A stretch of DNA of 64,000 nt from positions 2,687,128 to 2,751,127 of the forward strand of contig OZ038324.1 in assembly GCA_964035795.1 (NCBI GenBank), given 5' to 3'. The notes beneath the pieces were generated by a model. It searched no databases. It had not been told where the DNA came from and saw only the letters and a list, made by a program, of their open reading frames with translations. Below, one piece after another: positions 51,621 to 61,902 of the stretch; position 1 is the stretch's first letter, and each line of letters opens with the position of its first letter. Both the position numbers and the translations under genes were made by a program. This DNA comes from Pterobdella sp. o SKG-2022. Lineage: Eukaryota > Annelida > Clitellata > Hirudinida > Piscicolidae.

Positions 51621-51626
51621 AATAAA
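51621..51626 (+). terminator. Polyadenylation signal of ACSF3
   Basis: AATAAA about 130 bases after the stop, followed by T/G-rich sequence. Confidence 0.7.
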
Positions 51627-53529
51627 TTGTTTATTTCTGTTCTTTCACTGACCACTATGTACATATGCGCGTACGTTGAGTGCAGCCTTCTATCGATTTT
51701 CATCTTCATCATACACTTTTAAGAGAAGAATCCAAGTATTTTTACAAGTCTCCTAATTAAACCAGTTTCAAGAGATCGTGTCAGTTATTTAAACTGATCT
51801 GATGTTTGAAATTTATTTTTAATGCCTTGAAAGGAATTTTAGGAAATTATATATGTAAATTTTGTAAATGCAGGGATGCGGTTGAAAAACTATTAATGAA
51901 TACATCACCGTTAAAATTAACATCAAAATATGTGTTGAAGAATCCCAGAGCAATCATTGAACCATAAAGGTCTCCAAAAGTCCAAACGATGTATTTTAAG
52001 AAACATATCGTCATCATCCTCTGTATATCCTTCTTTTTTTTGGGTGTTTCTTCGAGGCAGGGCAGAAAGAAGTCGGGCAGGTGGGCATGTTGATTTGTAT
52101 CATATTGGTTTCGTAGAATAATTTTTTCTGTATCTTATTGTTTGTGAGTTGTTTTTTTAATCTTTTTTTTTGTATTTTTTCTATTTTTTTCTTAGTTTTA
52201 TCTAAAATTTTTTGTTTATTCATATTATTTTTTAGCTTTATAAAGATTTTTTGCAATTAGTCATATAATAATTTTTTGTTGAAACTTAACTAATGTAAAA
52301 AATATTGTTTTAAAAAATGATGAAACCTTATTTCATCTGCCTTCAAATATGAATCTTCTAGCAAATGCATTGTCAAGCTTAAACTAACGAAAGTATGCAA
52401 AATTAATATAAAATTCACTAAAATCATCATCTTCATTCTCACTATCTTTGACACTATTTTCTTCATCACTATCATCATTCTCATTATCTGCATCATCGTC
52501 ATCCTTATCATTATCATCACCCTCATACCACCATCATCATCATCTCCATCATTAACATCATCATTATTACCTCCATCATCATCTTCCTCATTACCTTCTT
52601 CATCACATCTCCTTCTAGCAAACGCAAGCAAACCACAACTCAGAGCTACATAACAACATCGACAGTCACCACAACCACCACCAAAACACCCCACGTTAGA
52701 GATTTGCCTGGCAACTCATCGTTAGTCACTTTGATCCATGAATATTAATGAACCTATTTATAGATTATTTCTAAAATTACTAATTTCATAAAGATTATAA
52801 ATTAAATTTAATATTATACATTATCTATAAGACCTCAATTTTGAGAAATATCCTACGTTTATCGAAAATAAAGCTGTAGTTTTTTGTAAGTATGGTTGTA
52901 CCATAAACCACCAGCATTAAAAAAATACTACAAATTGTTACATTCAATAGTATTATTTTAATTCCTAATTTTATCATCTATTTGCTATTATACCATCCTC
53001 TTGTCTCAGCAACACATCTCAACACTAGCCTTTCTCACTCGCCCTTCCCATTCTTACAGTTAATGCCACTTAATTCTTATCCGTCATGTTTTATTGCATC
53101 GTCATAAAATAAAGCAACGTTATTGGCCGACCAGATCATAAAATTGAAAACTTTCAAAAAAAATTTTTATAGCATCACACCAAATCCAATCACAACACAC
53201 CACTACACCACACACATCAATACACTTTTACTTAAAACCATATCCACCGCCACCACACTCTATAAACACAACCCCTCCACATCCCAGACTATTTTATTTT
53301 ATCTACCACACACAACACCACACTACACTATCACAACTCTTTCACTGAGCTACTACCACTCTAAACCCCCAATACTCTACCACTACACCACATCCCCACT
53401 CCACCCTAACCACGCCAAACTAAACCACATTCCCACCAAACCACACCACACTACCACCACGTCACACCAATCACTACACCACCACCAGCACACTAAATTA
53501 TAAACAGCCTTTTCACCACACCTCTACAG
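51627..53529. other. Intergenic region upstream of the Cys-loop receptor exons
   Basis: AT-rich, with ATC-rich simple sequence at 52420-52600 and CAC/ACC-rich simple sequence at 53170-53510. TTTGCCTGGCAAC at about 52707 is X-box-like. The missing signal peptide and N-terminal exons of the receptor should lie here or further upstream, but none can be identified with confidence. Confidence 0.4.
53170..53510. repeat. CAC/ACC-rich low-complexity tract
   Basis: C-A-rich sequence almost free of G on the plus strand, giving a false His/Thr/Pro-rich ORF from 53123 to 53503. Confidence 0.7.
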
Positions 53530-56500
53530 TCCCTTCACTATAATGAAGAGTCTAATGGTGAATTATGACAAAGATATCCCACCAATGAGAGGTTAGTATT
53601 TCTTTCTATTTATAACTAAAGGAATCTCATTTCTTTTTTATATAGTTTTTTTGTTTCTTTCAAGAATACAATCAAAAATTTTACTTTTAAAAAATAAAAA
53701 TCACTGAGATCTGTAAGCAATAAAAGTAATGTGAACACAAAACCACAAAAAACATTATAAAAGCGCCAAAAACTCAGTTGATGAGAATGATAATATTTTT
53801 TGAATTGTCTAATATTTCAAAATGCAACTCATATACTATGCAAAGTAATTGTGGAAATTTAAATTTGTTGCTCTCTTTTTGAGTTTTTATGATAGACTTC
53901 ATACATATAAGATGAAGTGAAAAAGTAAAATTTTAATCTATAATTTTGCGTTTGTTGAAATTAAATTCACAGCAAAAAAATTCAGAAACAGATGCTGTGT
54001 AAATATTTTTTGAATCTGTTGTTTCGAGTTTATTGTTTTATTGCTCTGTAATTTAGTGGCACAAATCAAACTATAGTATGTAACGCATGAATCCATTAAA
54101 AACACAACCATAAAGGCGTTTTATATCCTTTTTTCGTATTTCAACCACAATAGCATACCAGAAATTAATTTTTTTAGCATGCAAAAAATTATAAAAACGT
54201 TTTTTATATATCTTTTTCTCTGCACCTGCCTCCAACAGTGACACAAACTGTATTTGATTTCCTTTATTTGAACAATCAGTTGAATAAAACTGTAATACTC
54301 TCTCCAAACTGCCTCCAGACAGACCCACCAACGTTCAGATAGGAGTCTACATCTTGAGTTTCTTCTCCATCAGTGAACAGACCATGGTTCGAGATGGTTG
54401 AAAATAGTAGTATTATTGAAAATCTTATATTTGATAAAAAATGCATTACATTTTGGTAAATAATAAAATATAAATGAATAGCTGAAAATTAAGTCATTTA
54501 TATAAACCAATTAAATTTTGGATTATAAAATTCCAAAAATCTTCGAAAATAACAATGGAATACCATCCATAATAAAAAACTGAATGCAATCATTAATGAA
54601 AGCTGAAATAGTACACAAATACGAGCATTATTATAAGCTAATGGCTTCTCAACTCAACCCTAGGACTTCAGTGTAAGCATGTATGTTAGGCAAACGTGGA
54701 GAGACCCTCGCTTGTATTTCAAACATGATACTGAGGGAACTATCAGGTCGGTAGCCCTGCAAAAAAATCAATAGACACAATGTAATACAATTAATATACA
54801 ATTAATGCAATACAATATACACGATGCAATACAATTCAATAAAATAAAAAGCAATACATTACAATAACAAACAACCCAATAAAACCTGACATAATGTTTC
54901 TAGCACGTACACTGTTTTCAATCGAACTCCATTTGAAACGTTCAAAACATCATACCACACCCCCACCTCAACCCTCAAGACTTATGGACAAGATATGGAG
55001 CAAAATTTGGATTCCTGACATCTTCTTCCGCAACGAAAAGAGCGCAGCCTTCCACCAAATCACCGTCAACAACAGGATCATCACACTCAACAAGAGTGGA
55101 TATGTATGGTATGTCTCTAGGTATGCTTGTTTGTCACTGGCTTTGTTCTTATTTGACTTTTTCTCTTGTGCTAGCGTTATTTACCAATCGTAATAATGGA
55201 CATGGTGTCGGTTTGTTTAGCACCAAACAAGTTACAGAAACGTAGTAATATTAATAAAAAAATTGCGGTAACTGACTAATACGAATTGTATTATGATTTC
55301 GTGAACTTTGGGTGTTAAAGATGATGATAAGAGCTGTGTGAGTGAGTAGATAGGTATATCAGCCGAATAAAAAGAAAAATAACTAAGAAATAATAATAAA
55401 AATGAGATAATAATAACAATGAAACATTAATAACAACAGTGAAACAATAAATAAAAAAATCGGAAAATAATAGAGGCAACAATAATAAAATCAATAAAAA
55501 TATTGATTAAAATAATAAAAAAAATCAAAATTGTTCAAAAAATAATAATAATAACGTACAATACAAAAAAAAAATAAAAAACAAAAATAAACAAATACCA
55601 GAATAACAACAACACTCTCCTGTCCAATGATGTTGACCAAATTCCCATTTGACAGTCAAGTCTGCCCAATCATGTTTGAAAGCTGTGGGTGCCTGTTTCT
55701 AATACTTTGTTAATTATTTAAATGACTTTTTATTAGTTCTATAAAGTATTATTTGCATGTTTTCATTGACTAAAAAATTTAGGTTATAAATTAAAGATTT
55801 TTTAGCTTTGTTGAGTTTTTTGGAAGTTTTTCCGGAAGAGATTTTTTTTATTTTAACAACAGATAACTACTAGTAAACTCAAGTTTAAAATTTCAATATA
55901 AACTCAATTGAAACTCTCAAGTCGGCTCAACCATGGACACAGTGTACTTCTCATGGCTTCCCAATCCCATAGAGACAGCCGAAGACCTCAAACCGCCGCA
56001 GTTCAGTCTGCTTGGCTGCTACAAAATGGACTGTTCTGAGAATTACACCACTGGTGAGATGTTGCAGAAATATATTTTGGTTATGTTTCCGTTGAAAAAA
56101 AATACAGTTTATAGTTATCTTTTCAATTGAAATAAAATATTTTATTTTTTTGGGCCGAATAAAAGCAATATTATTTTAGGTTAGTTATAAATGATACAGG
56201 GACTAAGATAATTGATGCTTAAAGTTGCTGTGAATAAAATTTCGATATTTGATGAGTATAAGTGCTGTGGTTTTTGTTAGCTATAATGAAGTTTAAGAAC
56301 TTTGACGATTTTTTTTATTTTAGATTAACTATTGTTTAAAAAAAACGTTTGTGTTTCAAAATAATAAAACAAAATATAATTGAATAAAACAAAAATCAGA
56401 AAAAGATTCCAAAATTCACGAAATTTCATATTTTAAAAAAAAATTGATCCAATCAAATACCCCCACGTGAACACCATTGACCAATCCCGCAGGTGCTTAC

Positions 56501-58154
56501 CCGTGCGCCAAGATCAACTTTATCCTGCAGAGGGATATTGGTGAGTAAAAGTATATAAGTTCATGACATAATTAAGTATTAATTCCACATTGCCTAGGCT
56601 ACTACTTTATCCAGCTCTTCATCCCCAGCATTCTGGTCGTCATCCTCTCTTGGGTCTCCTTCTGGATCAATATTGGTGAGTATTTTATTAACCACATTGT
56701 ATATAACTGGTTGGTATAATATAGAACTATCAAATACTGATGGTAAATACACATAAATACATATAGTAGAATGAAACAACATCATAACACCAACCTTGAC
56801 CACCCAGACGGAGTGCCAGCCAGATGCACCCTGGGACTCCTCACTGTCCTCACCATTGTCTCTCAGACCGGCTCTGTAAACGCTACTCTTCCCAGGGTGA
56901 GCTCACCTTTATAGGTTTTATTCATTAGGTCAGGTAGTTATATCAATTAGGTGTATTAATAAGTGATTTTCAACTAGAAACTTCGGTATTTCTTTTGAAC
57001 CACATGCTCCAACCAAAGGTATCTTACATCAAAGCGATAGACGTGTGGCTGATCGTGTGTCTACTCTTCGTGTTTTGTGCTCTGCTCGAGTACGCATTCG
57101 TGAACGTGGCAGCAAGAAATGGGGTGAAGGTGCGAGCACCCATTTCAAAAGATGCGCCTTTAAAAGAGGCACCACCAACCACGTTGATGCCACCCAAGTC
57201 CAAGCTTGCATCCGCCTACCAACACCACAACCTGACCTTCTATCACCCCTCCTACCAGCAAATATGCGTCGAAAGTGCTGATGAGGCCTGCGATCATGTG
57301 AGTCTGCAAGTTTATCATGGGCTTTGTCATTATTATATATTTTTTTACTATTATATTATTTTAGATTTTTTCGTTTTTATTAGATATTTTACTTTCTATT
57401 TCAATCACCATATTTTTTTTTAATTTTCATAATCATTTCTTTTTTCTCAGGAGTTCAACCCTCCAGAACAGCCTCTTGTATCTAAGTGTTGGAGGGTGAG
57501 TGCCACTTGTTATGGGGGTCAATTGTATCGGCGCTTCAATTTTTCGTCTATAGAGGTCAAACGTAAAGGACTTACACTATTTTCTATTATAGATGACTAT
57601 TTTAATGGGCTTATGGTATTTTTTATTATAGAAGCCAATCGTAAATAGTTTATTCATAGTGAAAATGACGTAAAGGGTTTATGAAACTGACATAAAGGGT
57701 TTATAAAACTGATGCACAGCGGATGAAGAAGAACCTTCCTCAATCGAACAATGAGGATCCTAACAGGAGGGGGAGAAGGAGGAACAAGGAGAGTGAAGGA
57801 GATTCCAAAAATGATGAGTTTATCGTTGATATTGAAGCATCCAAGTTGAAAGCTAGGAATATTGACAAGTTTTCTCGCAAGGTAGTTTACGGTTTTAAGG
57901 ATAAGTTTTGTCATTTTGTAGGTGTTGTTTGATATGCTAAAGCATTTTATTATCTGAATTCTTCATTATTCTGTATCTCTCGACAATTATATAGATTTTA
58001 AATGAAAAATTTCAAACTGTATAATTTTTTAAATCATGCATTGAAGTTCTTTCCACTGGCTTTCCTCATCTTCAACGTTTTCTACTGGATCAAAGCATCA
58101 ATCAGATCAGACAAGATCACAGAGCTTGAAGAAGTCATTGAGCGATGTGGGTAG
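53530..58154 (+). CDS. Cys-loop ligand-gated chloride channel subunit (GluCl/GlyR-like), N-terminus missing
   Basis: Exons: 53530-53591, 54319-54386, 54664-54746, 54980-55120, 55602-55684, 55922-56053, 56493-56540, 56598-56675, 56808-56896, 57019-57297, 57451-57495, 57720-57881, 58047-58154. All phases agree. Order: [19 protein letters not shown], loop A region [13 protein letters not shown], Cys-loop [15 protein letters not shown] (13 residues between the cysteines), a second Cys pair ([13 protein letters not shown]) as in GlyR/GluCl, M1 ([15 protein letters not shown]), M2 beginning [16 protein letters not shown]3 ([19 protein letters not shown]), a basic intracellular loop, and M4 ([15 protein letters not shown]). 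The PAR motif before M2 marks anion selectivity in this family. Ligand (glutamate, glycine, histamine or other) cannot be told. The gene acts as a postsynaptic pentamer at the plasma membrane. Signal peptide exon not found. Confidence 0.93.
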
Positions 58155-59537
58155 GTGCTCACAAGTAATGTGAAGATATCTATCAAAGTGAACACAGCCA
58201 CTTTTTCCAATAGTAATTAAAGGATTTGATCTGTCGAATGTTTACTCAAAAGAATTTCTGAAAATTTTGATATAATACAATACTTGTACGAATAAGCTTA
58301 AAATTGTATAATCTTCAAGAGTTTCTAGGCCACAAGATGAAAAGTTTGCAAAAATTATTTCCAATTAGTTATTAACAAAAATTTGAAACTCAGTGGTTTT
58401 TATGATTAATTTATTGAAACAATCACATGGACCAATACGGAACAAGGAACATTATCTACGAAGAAGTTGAGCTCGTAATTTTATGCATCTGCTTGTAAAT
58501 TTTTTGACTAACATTGAAAATACCACAAAAATTTTATTTGGAATCCAAACTTTTCAATTAATAGGATGGTAAGATATTATAAGCATTGTTTTTATAACTT
58601 CGTTTAAATTCAAAAAAGAATGTTTGACATTCTTCAACACTAGTTTTGAATATAATTTTTGAAATTTTAAATTTAAAAAATAATTAAATAAAATTTAAGA
58701 TAGTTTAAATATAATTTAAGAAATTTGACTTAAATATTGTTTGACCAGCCACTTTCGAAAGTTTTGAATAGTGCAATATGTGTTCAAAAATTAACACTTT
58801 ACATGAAATTAGATTTTTTGGTTCTTTGTTTAACGAAGTGTTGACTAGATTAGTAATAAATTTACTTTTTGTAGTTTTAAAAATCAGTTGTAGATTTTTG
58901 GTCCTTTTTTAGACCTTTTATGACATGTTAAAAAATCGTTCAAAATAAACCTCCAAAGACTTTATATTCAATAATGTTTGTTTAATGGTGGTTAGCATGA
59001 GCAATCTATCGTTTAATTTCACCATGGTTTCATTAAATACATGAGATTATAATATTTGGGAATGCCTATCTGAATTTTTAAAATAGAAAATACAGAAGTG
59101 GATTTTATAAAGAAGAAAACTAATTTTTTCAATATTCATGAATCAGGTAACTCGACTTGATGAAAATGTGTTTTTGTTCATCATGTAATACTACTAACAT
59201 AAATTTTAAAAATAATATTGATACCTGAAGTCATTTCTAGTGCATATCGAGAAGGTTATATTGGTAATTAGCTTTTCTGTTTTCTATTTTCACAAAATAC
59301 TTTACAAACAAAAAGCCAAATTCATCTTTATGATATTATTGTTGAGCAAAATTACCGACAGTTCTCACATTTTTTGAGTCGTACAAAATACAAAAAAATA
59401 GATAACATCAGACGAAATCTTTATGAGGTTTTTCCCAAATCAATATACCAAAAATCTTTCCCATCTTAAAACTCAAAATTAAAAACTTAAACTACTGATT
59501 AGGTATAAGTGTTTAGTTTGGCATAAGAGTTCAGACA
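58155..59537. other. Convergent intergenic region
   Basis: AT-rich sequence between two converging genes. ATTAAA at about 58216 may be the poly(A) signal of the receptor gene. No other ORF, RNA or repeat can be supported. Confidence 0.45.
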
Positions 59538-60972
59538 CTAGCGGTTGGGCAGCTCATAAGGCAGGTCATACTCCTCGGAAATGTTCTGATAATCGTTTTC
59601 ATTCTCTTCATCCAAGCAGTAAGTGCCATTTAAAGCACTGTTGTGTCAGAAAATAATGAAAGTTAGAAGGGAGATGTTGTTAGGGGCACGATTATCGGAT
59701 GGACTTTATATATAATTAATATTTTTATATCATTTGCAAATATGAGTGGGTGATGCTGAAAACTAAAAAATGAAAAATATTACTACCAATATTAAAACTC
59801 TTTAAAATGTCATCATTAGCAGATTTTATAAGCAATGAAAACCAGTGAAGACAGAAGCTCAAATAATTACCTCTTGGCAGAATGATGTCTGTGGTAGGGA
59901 GGCATGAGAGGTGCACTGGTTGGAGTTGTAGAGTCGGAGTGACAATTACGTTTAGGAAGCGGCTTTTCGTATCTTTCTAGGTTCACATAATCATGGATTT
60001 TTTCAGGGTCTTTGTTTGTGTCATTCACATAGTTGTCGTAGTTTTGCATTGCTTGGTGCGTGATGTAGTCGTTACTTGCTATACTGATTAGGTGAGTGGT
60101 ATAGTTGGAACTTTTTTTGTCGATAGGTTTGCTTCCAGGAACATGCTTTTTGAAATAAGCCACAATCTCCTTGAGACTGCGCACGGGAACTGGCTTGTGA
60201 ACCATAAAATATCGAGCATAAATGGTTTTATTGCCAAAATTAAATTTATTCAGATGACGAAATTTTAAAAATTAACGATTTTATTGGATTTTTATATAAA
60301 ATTGTTTCTCACCTTAGTGTCAACCTCCAAGATGTAGAAGTCGTCGACAATGGAGATGGAGTAGTGATAGAACTCACCATTCCTGGAAGTGTTTTGGAAT
60401 CTTTACCATTAAGCAATTTTCAATTGGATGAAAAAATTTCAACGTATAACGTAATTGTCAGATTTTTAAGGTTCAAGCGTTTATTGGTATTTAATATTGT
60501 TTTGAGAAAAATTTGAGTAAAAAGTAAAAATATATGGCAACGAAAATACTATGAAGTATGACTAAAACAGGGAATTATCAGTTTGATCTGCTCTTATATT
60601 TCAATAATATTCAACCTACTCATTCAGAATACTGATGGCGTAAGATTTTGGAGCGGAGGAAAGTCGAACGCAGAAGACGCCCCGTTTTTGTTTCGATGCT
60701 TGAGACATAAACCTACAAGCTTCATCTTTGTGCATCTCTAAAAACCACCTGAGGGATATAGGTGCATTCCCTATATTTTGAAATATAATTCAAGAAATTG
60801 TGTGAATATTTGCAGTTAAAGCACGAAACTTCGTGTAAAAAACTTTTTCGTGCTTTTGATAGAAATTTAGATAAATTATTCATTCATACTATTGATGTTG
60901 AAATAAATGTCATTGAGTTTGGTTTACTTACGGTTCGAAACGCTCAGGATTCGAGTCGGTTTTATTTCCAGA
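59538..60972 (-). CDS. SH2-domain adaptor protein with tyrosine-motif tail, 3' exons
   Basis: Exons: 60972-60932, 60748-60620, 60382-60313, 60193-59871, 59637-59538. Phases agree throughout. The SH2 domain runs from WFLEMHKDEACRFM through GVFCVRLSSAPKSYAISILN (the phosphotyrosine-binding Arg is in CVRLS) and FYHYSISIVDDFYILEVDTK to PVPVRSLKEIVAYFKKH. The tail of about 110 residues has four YxN motifs (YDN, YVN twice, YQN; Grb2-type) and two YxxP motifs (YDLP, YELP; Crk-type) just before the stop. No kinase domain follows, so it is an adaptor. Candidate upstream exons at 61170-61107 and 61327-61272 have compatible phase and encode LTFWIFIEESL, which recalls the last helix of a PH domain. A PH-SH2 adaptor such as STAP is therefore possible but unproven. 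Confidence 0.82.
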
Positions 60973-61106
60973 CTGAAAAAAATTGAAATATATTTAAAAT
61001 CATAAAAACCATCGTTTGCAATGATTTTACTACTCCTTATCAATGTAACATTTTCGATAATTTCAAAATGCAAGATTCATTTGAAATATTTCAAGATTGC
61101 CACTAC

Positions 61107-61327
61107 CATATCCATGTAGTGGAATCCATCCATAAGGCTTTCTTCAATAAATATCCAAAACGTTAAAATGCTTAATGTTTTGATTGGAATTGAAAGAGCT
61201 TATTGAATTTCGATGCTATATATGAACAACCAGGGGATTTTCACATTCCAAAATTACGTCAGGTTAACTACCCATTGTGAGCAAGCATAAAAATCTGATT
61301 GTTCTGCTTCAAATTCACAGGTGTGAC
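61107..61327 (-). CDS. Candidate upstream exons of the SH2 adaptor (PH-like end)
   Basis: Two short open segments, 61327-61272 and 61170-61107, have AG/GT borders and join each other and the exon at 60972 in phase. They encode VNLKQNNQIFMLAHNG and ILTFWIFIEESLMDG. The pattern of a strand followed by an amphipathic helix with a central Trp resembles a PH-domain C-terminus. Alternative frames are also open in the first segment, so this is weak. Confidence 0.3.
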
Positions 61328-61902
61328 CTATCAGACTAAAAATAAACCAAAACGATTAATTTTTTATTGAAACCCTTCCGAAACATCCGCCACCAGAAAC
61401 GTCTTAACAATCAGCCCTTGATTACTCACGCGAAGTTTAAGGAGACTCTAAGATTTATTAGTCTGGTGTAAATTGTGAACGTTTCCAAATTTTAAATAAC
61501 TCTTGAGTATTTTTATGACATAATATCATATTAATACATAATTATGTACACTTGCACTTTGATAAACATGAAACATCAAAAAACGAAATGAAAATAATAC
61601 AGAAAATTACCCGCAGCAAAAAACTAAATATGCATTTAAGTTGAAAATTTTTTGAATCCATTGATGTTTTTAAAATTCCACATATCAATCAAACTTTTAA
61701 AGACTAAGCAAAAAACAAAGCATAACAAATGATATAAATAATGATTTTCACGATCACTCGAAAAGCCTATTAGAATCATTAACAATTAGGATACTTGAGT
61801 ATATCTTGAAGAACAAACGTTTGCACAGATACAAGCGCCATGATAGTAATGGTTTGGCAATGCGAATCATTATTAAAGTCGTTTCTAAGTGGAAGCAAAT
61901 AT
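61328..61902. other. Unassigned region between SH2 adaptor and Ser/Thr-rich ORF
   Basis: AT-rich. A GTGAGT donor-like site on the minus strand near 61432 follows a short open frame (LINLRVSLNF), but its phase does not fit the next candidate exon. The start of the SH2 adaptor gene was not found. Confidence 0.3.

Noticed and set aside
53123..53503. Thr/His-rich ORF just before the receptor exons, considered as its N-terminus
   Set aside because: Low-complexity C/A tract with no receptor-like pattern and no signal peptide.
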